The notes beneath the pieces are model-generated. The model saw nothing but the letters and a program-made list of their open reading frames with translations, did no database searches and was not told the DNA's origin. A DNA stretch of 64,000 nucleotides. Source: Mesobacillus sp. AQ2 (GTDB taxonomy: Bacteria; Bacillota; Bacilli; Bacillales; Cytobacillaceae). The stretch covers positions 811,001 through 875,000 of the forward strand of contig NZ_CP126080.1 of NCBI RefSeq assembly GCF_030122805.1, given 5' to 3'. Position 1 is the first letter of the stretch, and each line of letters begins with the position of its first letter. Below are positions 43,195 to 52,273 of the stretch, in pieces. The position numbers and the translations under genes are program-made.

Positions 43195-44754
43195 GTGAGT
43201 AAAAAGGTAAAAGTATTTGCAGCAGTATTTATGAGTTTTTTATTGTTTCTGACTGGATGCAGCAATAGTAATTCTTCCAGTACAGGAACAGAAAAATCAA
43301 CAACTGCCAGCGCTCCGGCGAAAACGGACAAATCAGAATTGGTGGTTGGATTGGATGATGATCCGCCGCAATTGGATCCTCACTTTTCTACAGCTGCTGT
43401 TGACCGACAAGTCTTCCACAGTATCTATGACAAGCTAGTTGATGTTGATGAAGAGCTTAATTTTGTGCCAATGCTTGCTGAAAAATGGGACATCTCCGAA
43501 GACGGTAAGACATACACCTTTACCTTGCAAAAGGACGTAAAGTTCCATGATGGAACTCCGTTCAATGCAGAAGCGGTTAAATTCAACTTTGAACGCATGA
43601 TGGATCCTAATACTGGTTCACCGCGTGCATCTGAATTATCTTCTATTGAAAAGATTGAAGTAGTCGACGACACAACATTGAAGGTTGTGCTTTCCGAGCC
43701 TTACAGCCCATTCCTTGCGGCGTTATCTGACCGTGCAGGGATGATGGTTTCACCAACAGCAGTAAAGGAAAAGGGCAAAGACTTCGCTAATTCACCTGTA
43801 GGTACTGGTCCATTCAAGTTTGTGTCTCGTGTTAAGCAAGACAAAATCGTAGTAGAAAAGAATGCAGACTATTGGGGTGGAGCACCAAAGTTTGAAAAGA
43901 TTGTTTATCGTCCCTATGCTGATGAAAACGTCAGACTGACAAACCTTACATCAGGTGATGTTGACATCATCAGCAAGGTTCCGCCAAAGGATGTCGAGAA
44001 GCTTAAGAATGATTCAAACCTTACCTTATCTGAAACGGGAGCTCTTGGATTCCAGGGTCTGTATTTGAACCATAAGAGTGAACCATTCAATAACAAAGCA
44101 CTTCGCCAGGCACTTGACTTAGTCATCGACCGTGAAGCGATTATCAAGGTTGCCCTTCGCGATACAGCAGTAGCTTCAGCGGGAGCAATCCCTCCTGGAA
44201 CATGGGCATATGATGAAAGTATCAAGCCGAAGAAGAAGGATATTGAAAAAGCGAAGAAAATTATGGCTGACGCAGGTTATCCGGATGGATTCGAGTTCAC
44301 GCTGCAGTTGTCTCCAAAGCCGGTCGAGGAACAAATCTCGCAAATGATCCAATCCATGGCTAAAGAAGCAGGGATAAAGGTGAATCTTGAAATGGTTGAG
44401 TTTGGAACCATGCTTGATAATATGGATAACTTCAAATTTGATGCTGTCCGTTTGGGCTGGAGCGGAAGAACCGATCCAGATGGAAATATCTACGCGCTAT
44501 TCAATACTGAAGGTTCAATCAACTATGGTTATTCCAATCCAAAAATGGACGAGCTATTAGAACAGGCCCGTGTGGAGACGGATCAAAAGGAAAGAAAGAA
44601 GATTTACTCAGAAGCTACAAAGCTTGGCCAGGAAGAAGTTCCGTTCATCTTCATTTATCATGAGAAGGATTACAAAGCATATAAGAACAACCTGCAAGGC
44701 TATAAACACATAGCGGATCAAATGATGCGCTTCCATGACGTTTCATTTAAATAA
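43195..44754 (+). CDS. Peptide/glutathione-type ABC transporter substrate-binding lipoprotein
   Basis: The 519-residue extracellular binding protein has a lipoprotein signal: lipobox LFLTGC with the lipid-bearing Cys at residue 22. It is followed by a Ser/Thr-rich linker and the family 5 (DppA/OppA) fold. The signatures RQVFHSIYDKLVDVDE and FTLQKDVKFHDGTPF are typical, and FKFDAVRLGWSGRTDPDGN lies near the end. The start is GTG 43195 after a GGGGGAT-type site. It is the first gene of a five-component transporter set. Peptides or gamma-glutamyl compounds are the likely ligands by context. Confidence 0.93.
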   Translation: MSKKVKVFAAVFMSFLLFLTGCSNSNSSSTGTEKSTTASAPAKTDKSELVVGLDDDPPQLDPHFSTAAVDRQVFHSIYDKLVDVDEELNFVPMLAEKWDISEDGKTYTFTLQKDVKFHDGTPFNAEAVKFNFERMMDPNTGSPRASELSSIEKIEVVDDTTLKVVLSEPYSPFLAALSDRAGMMVSPTAVKEKGKDFANSPVGTGPFKFVSRVKQDKIVVEKNADYWGGAPKFEKIVYRPYADENVRLTNLTSGDVDIISKVPPKDVEKLKNDSNLTLSETGALGFQGLYLNHKSEPFNNKALRQALDLVIDREAIIKVALRDTAVASAGAIPPGTWAYDESIKPKKKDIEKAKKIMADAGYPDGFEFTLQLSPKPVEEQISQMIQSMAKEAGIKVNLEMVEFGTMLDNMDNFKFDAVRLGWSGRTDPDGNIYALFNTEGSINYGYSNPKMDELLEQARVETDQKERKKIYSEATKLGQEEVPFIFIYHEKDYKAYKNNLQGYKHIADQMMRFHDVSFK

Positions 44755-44767
44755 GCAATTTACTTGA

Positions 44768-44797
44768 TTCGGCTTGGAGACCCGTCTCCAGGCCGAA
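44768..44797 (+). promoter_or_regulatory. Intercistronic hairpin after the binding-protein gene
   Basis: TTCGGCTTGGAGA pairs with TCTCCAGGCCGAA (one mismatch) with a 4-base loop and no T run. Such hairpins protect or attenuate and let a binding protein be made in excess over its permeases. That effect is inference. Confidence 0.6.
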
Positions 44798-44832
44798 ATA
44801 CTATTGAACCTTAAAAAAAAGGAGGGAGCAGC

Positions 44833-45786
44833 GTGGTAAAGTTTTTGCTTCGTCGATTAGGACTTATGGTCGTTATCTTATTTTTAGTAAGCATAATCGT
44901 TTTTTCACTCGTTCATCTCACACCAGGCGACCCTGCAAGGATGATTCTCGGGCAGGAGGCCACTGAAGAAGCGCTGCAGGCATTGAGGGAGCAGATGGGC
45001 CTGAATGATCCTCTTTATGTCCAGTATTTTAACTGGGTAACAAATGTCCTTCAGGGAGATCTTGGGAATTCATTGAAAGATAATACTCCGGTTCTTACCG
45101 TGCTGCTTCAGAAGCTGCCGGTAACAATCCAGCTATCCATCATGTCATTTATCATTGCTATGCTGATTGCCATTCCAGCCGGTATTATTTCAGCTACAAG
45201 AAAAGGGACTTTCTGGGATTACTTTGGAACAACATTTGCATTGTCAGGGGTTTCAGTTCCACCGTTTTTCCTGGGAATTTTACTGATTTTCATCTTTTCG
45301 ATTTCATTGGGATGGCTGGCACCTTCAGGGTATGTGGAGCCATGGACGAATTTTAAACAAAGCATGCTTTTAATGATTATGCCAGCCCTAGCAGTAGGGG
45401 TCAGATTGAGTGCAGAAATCACAAGGATGCTGCGTTCAAGCATGCTTGAAGTACTGGAGGCTGATTACATTAGGACCGCCTATGCGAAAGGTGTTCTTGA
45501 AAGAGGAGTCGTAATTGGCCATGCTTTGAAGAATGCACTTATTCCTGTCGTGACAGTTAGCGGATTGCAATTAGCCACCTTCCTTGGAGGTGCGGTGATC
45601 ACCGAAACGATTTTTGCAATTCCGGGACTCGGAAGGCTTGTCATCGATGCCATCATGACAAGGGATTTTCCGGTTGTGCAGGGTGCCGTGCTGTTCATGG
45701 CTATCGCTGTTGTAGTGGTTAACTTCTTTATTGATGTTCTTTATTCGATTCTAGATCCGAGAATTAAGCTAACAGGGGGCCAGTGA
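44833..45786 (+). CDS. ABC transporter permease (DppB/GsiC type)
   Basis: The 317-residue inner-membrane permease has six helices. The conserved N terminus LLRRLGLMVVILFLVSIIVFSLVHLTPGD-type sequence is followed by the EAA coupling loop EADYIRTAYAKGVLERGVVIGHALKNALIPV. It forms a heterodimer with the next permease. GTG 44833 follows AAGGAGGGAG. The next gene overlaps it by four bases. Confidence 0.93.
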   Translation: MVKFLLRRLGLMVVILFLVSIIVFSLVHLTPGDPARMILGQEATEEALQALREQMGLNDPLYVQYFNWVTNVLQGDLGNSLKDNTPVLTVLLQKLPVTIQLSIMSFIIAMLIAIPAGIISATRKGTFWDYFGTTFALSGVSVPPFFLGILLIFIFSISLGWLAPSGYVEPWTNFKQSMLLMIMPALAVGVRLSAEITRMLRSSMLEVLEADYIRTAYAKGVLERGVVIGHALKNALIPVVTVSGLQLATFLGGAVITETIFAIPGLGRLVIDAIMTRDFPVVQGAVLFMAIAVVVVNFFIDVLYSILDPRIKLTGGQ

Positions 45787-45788
45787 CC

Positions 45789-46676
45789 ATGGAAGCACAG
45801 TTGAATCAAAAAATGACAGTTGTTGAGAGCCCGAAAAAGCGCAGAATGAAAGAGATGAGTTCCCGCTTTTTTCAAAATAAATTGGCTGTAGCTGGTGGTA
45901 TTTTTACATTGCTGTTGATCCTTATGGCAGTTTTTGCTCCGGTGGCCGCCCCTTATAATCCTGGTGAGCAAGATTATGCAAAATTCCTCCAAAGCCCGAA
46001 TTCAGAGAATCTTCTTGGGACAGATGAGCTTGGCCGTGATATTTTCAGCAGGATCATTTATGGGGCGAGAGTGTCAATCCAGGCCGGGATAATTTCGGTA
46101 GGCATCGCATTATTGATTGGAATCCCGATCGGTCTTTTTTCAGGATATTATCGCGGCGTTTTAGATGAATTTGTTGTCATGCGTTTTACGGATGCCCTGC
46201 TTTCATTCCCGCCGCTGGTACTGGCGCTTTCTCTTGCAGCTGTATTGGGAGCTGGATTGCAAAATGCCATGATTGCGATTGGAATCATTTTTACCCCTAA
46301 CTTTATCCGTCTGGTCAGGGGAGAGGTATTGAGCCAGAGAGAGCGGGAATATGTTACGGCTGCTAAAGCATCCGGGATCAGTGATTTTAAAATCATTTTC
46401 AAGCATATCCTGCCGAACTGCATGCCGCCCATTCTGGTCCAGGCTACTCTATCGATTGCCGCGGCAATCATTTCTGAAGCTTCATTAAGCTATTTGGGGC
46501 TTGGTACTCAGCCTCCAACACCAAGCTGGGGTGCCATGCTTTCAATGGGACAAGGGTATCTTGGTGACGCGCCATGGATTTCGTTGTTTCCTGGACTGTT
46601 TATCTTTTTAACGGTTCTATCAATCAACTTATTTGGTGATGGACTGCGTGATGCATTAGATCCGAAGCTGAAGTGA
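45789..46676 (+). CDS. ABC transporter permease (DppC/GsiD type)
   Basis: The permease of about 296 residues has a cytoplasmic N-terminal tail rich in Lys/Arg (about residues 14-26), then six helices. The EAA loop EREYVTAAKASGISDFKIIFKHILPN is typical of DppC-like subunits. The in-frame GTG 45783 overlaps the preceding stop; ATG 45789 is equally possible. Coupling to the upstream permease is clear from the overlap. Confidence 0.92.
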   Translation: MEAQLNQKMTVVESPKKRRMKEMSSRFFQNKLAVAGGIFTLLLILMAVFAPVAAPYNPGEQDYAKFLQSPNSENLLGTDELGRDIFSRIIYGARVSIQAGIISVGIALLIGIPIGLFSGYYRGVLDEFVVMRFTDALLSFPPLVLALSLAAVLGAGLQNAMIAIGIIFTPNFIRLVRGEVLSQREREYVTAAKASGISDFKIIFKHILPNCMPPILVQATLSIAAAIISEASLSYLGLGTQPPTPSWGAMLSMGQGYLGDAPWISLFPGLFIFLTVLSINLFGDGLRDALDPKLK

Positions 46677-46686
46677 GGTTATTAGA

Positions 46687-47343
46687 ATGACATTTTCGAT
46701 AACTGCTAGATGTGAGAAAACAGGAATGCTGGGCGTCGCGGTATCAACTGCAAGACCAGCAGTCGGCTCACTAGTCCCTTATGTGAAAACCGGTATAGGA
46801 GCAATAGCAACCCAAGCAACTGTTAATCCGTTTTATGGCCTTGACGGAATCAAGCTTTTAGCTGAAGGAAAATTACCAGCTGAAGTGCTGGAGCAATTAC
46901 TGGCTTCAGACCCGGATCCGGAGAGAAGGCAATGTGCCATCGTTGATAAGTATGGGAATGCTACTGGTTTTACAGGTAAAGACACTGTTCCATGGCAAGG
47001 ACATAAAATCGGATTTCAGTTCGTTGTCGCTGGCAATATGCTGACAGGACCCGAAACGATCGATGCCATGTTTGAAACGTATCAGGCACTGAAAAACGAA
47101 AGTTTGCCAGAAAGACTATTAGCGGCTCTTGCCAGCGGACAGGAAGCAGGAGGAGACAAACGTGGAAGGCAGTCAGCTGCTCTTTATGTTGTTGACCAAG
47201 AAGAGTATCCTCTGGTTGATGTCAGAGCGGATGAACATCATGAGCCTGTCCAAGAACTAATTAGAATCTATAAACAATGCCAGGAAGATCTATTTCCATA
47301 CACTGCTAATCTAGTAAAACGAAGGGAGGAGGCAATCGAATGA
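46687..47343 (+). CDS. DUF1028 family protein (predicted Ntn-hydrolase fold)
   Basis: The 218-residue cytoplasmic protein is a DUF1028 member. It begins TFSITARCEKTGMLGVAVST and contains TQATVNPFYGLDGIKLLAEG and DKRGRQSAALYVV, the core motifs of the family. The family is thought to have an N-terminal-nucleophile hydrolase-like fold and is often found with peptide transport and degradation genes. It lies between the permeases and the ATPases, overlapping the latter by four bases, so it is clearly part of the operon. A hydrolase role on the imported compound is inference. Confidence 0.88.
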   Translation: MTFSITARCEKTGMLGVAVSTARPAVGSLVPYVKTGIGAIATQATVNPFYGLDGIKLLAEGKLPAEVLEQLLASDPDPERRQCAIVDKYGNATGFTGKDTVPWQGHKIGFQFVVAGNMLTGPETIDAMFETYQALKNESLPERLLAALASGQEAGGDKRGRQSAALYVVDQEEYPLVDVRADEHHEPVQELIRIYKQCQEDLFPYTANLVKRREEAIE

Positions 47344-48374
47344 CACAGCCATTATTGGAAGTAAAGAATCTTAAGGTCAGCTTTGCTGGGAAAAAGAAGA
47401 CGACAAATATTGTAGCCGGATTATCCTTTAATGTGGAAAAAGGGAAAACCCTTTGTATTGTTGGGGAATCAGGCTGTGGAAAAAGTATGACCTCCCTTTC
47501 GGTCATGGGCCTGCTTCCTAAGACAGGGGAAATTGAAGGAGAAATTCTTTTAAAGGGTGACAACCTTACGGAGAAGTCAATGAAGCAGATGAGTAAAATC
47601 AGGGGCAATCAGATTTCGATGATATTCCAGGAACCTATGACTTCTCTCAATCCTGTACAGACAGTGGGAAAGCAGATTGCTGAGACCATTATTCTCCACC
47701 AGAAGGTAAGCAAAAAAGAAGCGCGCCAGAAGGCGGTTGAAATGCTTCAGCTAGTAGGAATCCCTTCACCGGACAAACGAATCGATGCCTATCCTCATGA
47801 ACTGAGCGGTGGAATGAGGCAAAGGGTCATGATTGCGATTGCGCTTAGCTGCAACCCGGAACTGCTAATTGCAGATGAGCCGACCACAGCGCTTGATGTG
47901 ACGATTCAGGCTCAGATTCTTGATCTCATGAAGAATCTGCAAAAAGAATTGGATATGGGAATTATTATGATTACCCACGACTTGGCGGTTGTATCTGAAA
48001 TGGCAGATACAGTACTGGTTATGTATGCCGGTAAAGCGGTGGAATATGGTTCGAGAACATCCATTTTCAACAATCCGCTGCATCCATATACACAAGGTCT
48101 GATGAAGTGCATCCCTGATGTAGACGCTGAGGAAGATGTGGAAGAACTTTTTGTGATAAAAGGATCTGTGCCATCTCCGGATGCAATGCCAGCAGGCTGC
48201 AGATTTGCGGACCGATGCCCGTATGTACAGGATATCTGCAGGGCACAATCCCCAGATCTTGAGCAAGTCGATTCACACCACACAGTCAGTTGCTGGAAAT
48301 ACACAAATTTATGGGAGGAAGGTGAGAAAAATGGGCCAGCCATTAGCGAAGTTGCCGTCGGAAAATCTTCTTGA
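47340..48374 (+). CDS. Peptide ABC transporter ATP-binding protein (DppD/OppD type)
   Basis: The 344-residue ATPase has Walker A GESGCGKS, signature LSGGMRQR and Walker B LLIADEPTTALD. The C-terminal oligopeptide/dipeptide extension includes the GCRFADRCPY...C iron-sulfur-like cysteine motif. ATG 47340 overlaps the DUF1028 stop. It pairs with the next ATPase, whose start lies 44 bp inside its 3' end. Confidence 0.95.
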   Translation: MTQPLLEVKNLKVSFAGKKKTTNIVAGLSFNVEKGKTLCIVGESGCGKSMTSLSVMGLLPKTGEIEGEILLKGDNLTEKSMKQMSKIRGNQISMIFQEPMTSLNPVQTVGKQIAETIILHQKVSKKEARQKAVEMLQLVGIPSPDKRIDAYPHELSGGMRQRVMIAIALSCNPELLIADEPTTALDVTIQAQILDLMKNLQKELDMGIIMITHDLAVVSEMADTVLVMYAGKAVEYGSRTSIFNNPLHPYTQGLMKCIPDVDAEEDVEELFVIKGSVPSPDAMPAGCRFADRCPYVQDICRAQSPDLEQVDSHHTVSCWKYTNLWEEGEKNGPAISEVAVGKSS

Positions 48375-49320
48375 TGTACAGGACTTGAAGAAACACTTTC
48401 CTGTCGGTGATCAAGGGTTCTTTGGAGAAAAACAGGTGGTAAAGGCATTGGATGGTATCACCTTTGCTCTGAAAAGAGGGGAAACGCTGGGAATTGTAGG
48501 CGAATCGGGGTGCGGTAAATCTACGATGGGCCGAGCCATCCTCAGACTTCATGAACCAAGCTCTGGAACAATCGTTTATGACGGAGTGGATATTACCAGG
48601 GTTTCCAAGCGTCAGATGCGCGATAATCGGAAAGATATGCAGATTATTTTCCAGGATCCTTACGGTTCACTCAATCCGCGAATGACTGTTGGATCCATGT
48701 TGTCAGAAATCGTGGAAACTCACAAAATTGTACCGAAGAAAGAGCTATATGATTATGTCTGCAATCTGCTTGTCGAAGTTGGCCTTTCAGAACAGCATTA
48801 TTATCGATTCCCGCACGAATTTTCAGGAGGACAGCGGCAGCGTGTGAGCATTGCTCGTGCACTTTGCACAAACCCGAAATTAATTGTGTGCGATGAGGCG
48901 GTCTCTGCATTGGATGTATCCGTCCAGTCCCAAATCCTTAATCTGCTGCAGCGTTTGAAAAATGAACATCAGCTGACATATTTATTTATTTCCCACGATC
49001 TTAGTGTTGTGAAGCATGTGAGCGACCGAGTCGCGGTTATGTATTTAGGGAAAATGGTCGAGCTGGCTGATAAGAGAGAACTTTACGATAATCCGCTCCA
49101 CCCTTATACAAAGGCATTGCTTTCTGCCATTCCTTCAACCAAAGAAGATAAGAAGAGGGAAAGGGTTATCTTAAAAGGTGATGTCCCGAGTCCGATCAAT
49201 GTTCCGAGCGGCTGTCGTTTCCATACAAGGTGCCCGCTGGCTACGGATCGATGCAGGGCAGAGGAGCCGGCTTTTCGAGAGGTAAGCGAGAATCATTTTG
49301 CTGCTTGCCATTATGCATAA
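48331..49320 (+). CDS. Peptide ABC transporter ATP-binding protein (DppF/OppF type)
   Basis: The 329-residue ATPase has Walker A GESGCGKST, signature FSGGQRQR and Walker B LIVCDEAVSALD. It also has the DppF-type C-terminal tail with GCRFHTRCPLATDRC. The frame is open from 48181, but ATG 48331 follows GGGAGGAAGGTGAG and is the start. It is the last gene of the transporter; a terminator follows. Confidence 0.95.
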   Translation: MGQPLAKLPSENLLDVQDLKKHFPVGDQGFFGEKQVVKALDGITFALKRGETLGIVGESGCGKSTMGRAILRLHEPSSGTIVYDGVDITRVSKRQMRDNRKDMQIIFQDPYGSLNPRMTVGSMLSEIVETHKIVPKKELYDYVCNLLVEVGLSEQHYYRFPHEFSGGQRQRVSIARALCTNPKLIVCDEAVSALDVSVQSQILNLLQRLKNEHQLTYLFISHDLSVVKHVSDRVAVMYLGKMVELADKRELYDNPLHPYTKALLSAIPSTKEDKKRERVILKGDVPSPINVPSGCRFHTRCPLATDRCRAEEPAFREVSENHFAACHYA

Positions 49321-49328
49321 TGTGCAAG

Positions 49329-49360
49329 GTCCTTACCAGGGAGGTAAGGACGTTTCTTTC
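49329..49360 (+). terminator. Intrinsic terminator of the peptide ABC operon
   Basis: The 9-bp perfect stem GTCCTTACC/GGTAAGGAC with a 5-base loop is followed by GTTTCTTTC. Confidence 0.8.
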
Positions 49361-49399
49361 GATATGAAAATGAAATGCTGTTTTATAAAAAGAGAATAA

Positions 49400-49441
49400 T
49401 TCATTTGTAAAGCTAATAAGGTAAATTAACTTACAAATGAA
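49400..49441. promoter_or_regulatory. Inverted repeat upstream of the gamma-glutamyltransferase gene
   Basis: TTCATTTGTAA (49400-49410) and TTACAAATGAA (49431-49441) form a perfect 11-bp inverted repeat with a 20-bp spacer. The TTACAAATGA core also occurs upstream of ywrC, so it is a candidate Lrp-type site. The right arm lies 20 bp before the start codon. Confidence 0.6.
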
Positions 49442-49460
49442 AGTAAGAGGGAGGAAAGTC

Positions 49461-51071
49461 ATGAACTTAGATTATTTAAATTATCCATACCATTCACAAA
49501 GAACGGTAACCTTTGCCAGGAAAGGCATGGTTGCTACTTCTCAGCCGCTGGCGGCACAGGCGGGACTGGATATTTTGAAAAAGGGGGGAAATGCCATTGA
49601 TGCTGCCATTGCAACAGCAGCATGCTTAACCGTAGTTGAGCCAACTTCCAATGGCATTGGAGGGGATGCATTCGCATTAGTCTGGGTAAAAGGTGAGCTC
49701 CACGGTCTTAACGCCAGCGGTCCTGCTCCAAAAAACATCTCAATCGATGCTGTTAAGGAAAAAGGTCATGAAAAAATGCCGACCTTTGGCCTGGTTCCTG
49801 TTACCGTTCCCGGTGTACCGGCAGCATGGGCGGAGCTGTCAAGACGCTTTGGCAAGCTGCCGCTGACCGAAGTTTTGCAGCCGGCGATTGAATATGCAGA
49901 AAAGGGATATCCTTTATCGCCAGTCCTCGGCAAGTATTGGAATATTGCCTTTGAAAAATTCAAAGAAATCTTTAAAGGTGACGAATACAAAGGCTGGTTT
50001 GATACATTTGCTCCAAATGGGCAGGCGCCGAAAATAGGCGAAGTGTGGAAATCTGAAGGCCACGCAAGCACTTTGCGTGAAATTGCCGAAACCAATGCGG
50101 AAAGTTTTTATCGCGGGGGACTGGCTGAAAAAATAGATGAATTTTCAAAGCAGCATGGCGGCTTTATTTCAAAAGAGGATTTAGCCTCATATAAGCCTGA
50201 ATGGGTACAGCCGATCAAAGTCAATTACAGAGGCTATGATGTATGGGAAATCCCGCCGAATGGCCAGGGAATTGTTGCTTTAATGGCGCTGAACATGCTG
50301 AAGGGCTATGAACTGAATGAAAAAGAGTCTGTGGATACATACCACAAGCAAATCGAAGCAATGAAGCTTGCATTTGCGGATGCAAAGAAATATGTTACCG
50401 ACCCTGAGAAAATGACAGTATCCTCGGAACAGCTATTATCGGACGAATATGCCGAAACAAGAAGAAGCTTGATCGGTGAATCCGCAAGACTGCCGGAGCC
50501 TGGTACACCTCCAAAGGGCGGAACCGTTTATCTCGCTGCAGCGGATGAGGAAGGAAACATGATTTCATTCATCCAGAGTAATTATATGGGCTTCGGTTCA
50601 GGAATCGTCGTACCAGGAACAGGAATCGCCCTGCAAAACCGAGGTGCCGATTTTTCATTAGATCCATCTCATGATAACTGCCTTGAACCTGGCAAGAAGA
50701 CATACCATACCATCATTCCGGGGTTCTTGACAAAGGATAATGAAGCAGTCGGTCCTTTCGGAGTCATGGGAGGATACATGCAGCCACAGGGGCACGCCCA
50801 GGTCATCATGAACACAATCGACTTCAACCTCAATCCACAGTCTGCGCTTGATTCGCCGCGCTGGCAATGGATGGAGGGTAACAAGGTGGTTGTTGAAAAC
50901 ACTTTCCCTCCCCATATTGCCCAGGCACTTGCCAGGAAAGGCCACGAAATCCAAGTCGCATTGGATGGAGGAGGATTTGGAAGGGGCCAAATTATCTGGA
51001 GAGACCCTGCCACTGGAGTGCTTTCGGGCGGAACAGAGTCGAGGACTGACGGTGCAATCGCAGCTTGGTAA
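49461..51071 (+). CDS. ywrD: Gamma-glutamyltransferase family protein (YwrD-like)
   Basis: The enzyme hydrolyses or transfers gamma-glutamyl groups, for example from glutathione. The protein of about 536 residues has the N-terminal motif GMVATSQPLAAQAG with GNAIDAAIATAACL. The autoprocessing and catalytic threonine is T355 in PKGGTVYLAAADEEGNMIS. NRGADFSLDP lies in the small subunit, with GGYMQPQGHAQV at the oxyanion region. No signal peptide is present, so it acts inside the cell, on compounds probably imported by the ABC system. The frame opens at 49437; ATG 49461 follows GAGGGAGGAAAG. The chromate-type genes follow 18 bp later. Confidence 0.92.
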   Translation: MNLDYLNYPYHSQRTVTFARKGMVATSQPLAAQAGLDILKKGGNAIDAAIATAACLTVVEPTSNGIGGDAFALVWVKGELHGLNASGPAPKNISIDAVKEKGHEKMPTFGLVPVTVPGVPAAWAELSRRFGKLPLTEVLQPAIEYAEKGYPLSPVLGKYWNIAFEKFKEIFKGDEYKGWFDTFAPNGQAPKIGEVWKSEGHASTLREIAETNAESFYRGGLAEKIDEFSKQHGGFISKEDLASYKPEWVQPIKVNYRGYDVWEIPPNGQGIVALMALNMLKGYELNEKESVDTYHKQIEAMKLAFADAKKYVTDPEKMTVSSEQLLSDEYAETRRSLIGESARLPEPGTPPKGGTVYLAAADEEGNMISFIQSNYMGFGSGIVVPGTGIALQNRGADFSLDPSHDNCLEPGKKTYHTIIPGFLTKDNEAVGPFGVMGGYMQPQGHAQVIMNTIDFNLNPQSALDSPRWQWMEGNKVVVENTFPPHIAQALARKGHEIQVALDGGGFGRGQIIWRDPATGVLSGGTESRTDGAIAAW

Positions 51072-51089
51072 TCTCAAAAAAGGTGTTGA

Positions 51090-51668
51090 ATGAAAATGAA
51101 GCAGCTCGATCTATTCCTGGCATTCTTCCGAGTAGGAATGCTGGGGTATGGCGGCGGACCATCATCCATCCCGCTCGTTCATAAAGAGGTTGTCGAAAAA
51201 TATAAATGGATGAATGATGATGAATTCGCTGATGTATTAGCTTTAGGTAATACCCTTCCAGGCCCGATTGCTACAAAGATGGCTGGATATATCGGCTACC
51301 GTGTGGCTGGTTTTACAGGAATGGTGAACGCCACAGCAGCAACAATCGTTCCGACAATCTTGTTGATGATTATATTATTAACCTCCCTATCTTCGTTTAA
51401 AGATTTACCCTGGGTTGACGGGATGACAAAAGCTGTGGTACCGGTGGTTGGTGTAATGCTGGCAACCATGACATGGGACTTTTTCAAGAAATCAAATGAA
51501 ACTCTGGGAAAAGTGAATGCAGGTTTGATGATTGTTGGAGGACTAATACTGATGGAAGTACTTAACATCCATCCTGCTATCCTTATTCTTGTATTGTTAA
51601 TTCTTGCAATAGCTAAAAAGGATAAGGCTCCTGGGGTGGAGAATAAGAGTGAAAGAGGGGTAGGCTAA
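51090..51668 (+). CDS. ywrB: Chromate transporter half-protein (YwrB-like)
   Basis: The 192-residue membrane protein is one CHR domain. The signature FFRVGMLGYGGGPSSIPLVHKEVV is followed by LALGNTLPGPIATKMAGYIGY, both typical of the family. CHR half-proteins work as pairs and export chromate in some bacteria, though many have other anions as substrate. A pair with the next gene is clear because the two overlap by one base. AAGGTG precedes the start. Its presence after a glutamyltransferase gene parallels the B. subtilis ywr locus. Confidence 0.85.
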   Translation: MKMKQLDLFLAFFRVGMLGYGGGPSSIPLVHKEVVEKYKWMNDDEFADVLALGNTLPGPIATKMAGYIGYRVAGFTGMVNATAATIVPTILLMIILLTSLSSFKDLPWVDGMTKAVVPVVGVMLATMTWDFFKKSNETLGKVNAGLMIVGGLILMEVLNIHPAILILVLLILAIAKKDKAPGVENKSERGVG

Positions 51669-52195
51669 TGATTTATTGGCATATATTCCTCGCCTTTTTC
51701 ATTCCGGGAATACTGGGTTATGGAGGAGGACCGGCATCGATTCCTCTGGTAGAAAATGAGGTGGTCGACCGCTATGGCTGGATGACAGTACCGGAATTCA
51801 GCGAAGTTCTCGCAATCGGAAACGCCCTGCCAGGACCAATCGCCACTAAACTGGCAGGATATATTGGATATGAACAGGGAGGGATACTAGGAGCTGCAGT
51901 CGGCATATTCGCAACAGTCGCCCCTTCACTGATCTTAATGATTTTTCTCCTTGGAGTCTTGTACCGTTATAAAGATTCCCCAAAGGTTAAAAGAATGACG
52001 AATTATATCAGACCAATCATTGCAGTATTGCTGGGTGTCATGACTTTTAACTTTTTCTTTAGCTCTTATGTAGACAGTGGAATGATACAAACAGTCCTCT
52101 TAATTGCTGTCAGCTACTTGCTATTGGAAAAATGGAAAGTTCATCCCGCATATGTCATTACAGCATCGTTAGCCTATGGCGGTTTATTCCTATAA
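51668..52195 (+). CDS. ywrA: Chromate transporter half-protein (YwrA-like)
   Basis: The 175-residue CHR domain has FFIPGILGYGGGPASIPLVENEVV and AIGNALPGPIATKLAGYIGY. It shares the fold of the preceding half-protein but is oriented as its partner. ATG 51668 uses the last A of the previous TAA stop, so the two are coupled. The terminator at 52203 ends the unit. Confidence 0.85.
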   Translation: MIYWHIFLAFFIPGILGYGGGPASIPLVENEVVDRYGWMTVPEFSEVLAIGNALPGPIATKLAGYIGYEQGGILGAAVGIFATVAPSLILMIFLLGVLYRYKDSPKVKRMTNYIRPIIAVLLGVMTFNFFFSSYVDSGMIQTVLLIAVSYLLLEKWKVHPAYVITASLAYGGLFL

Positions 52196-52202
52196 CTGTG
52201 GC

Positions 52203-52232
52203 AGCCCATCCAATAAAAAGGATGGGCTTTTT
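52203..52232 (+). terminator. Intrinsic terminator
   Basis: The 9-bp perfect stem AGCCCATCC/GGATGGGCT is followed by a T run. Confidence 0.9.
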
Positions 52233-52273
52233 AGTTGGTGAAAATTTCTTGATATGCTTGCGGCTCATCCTAG

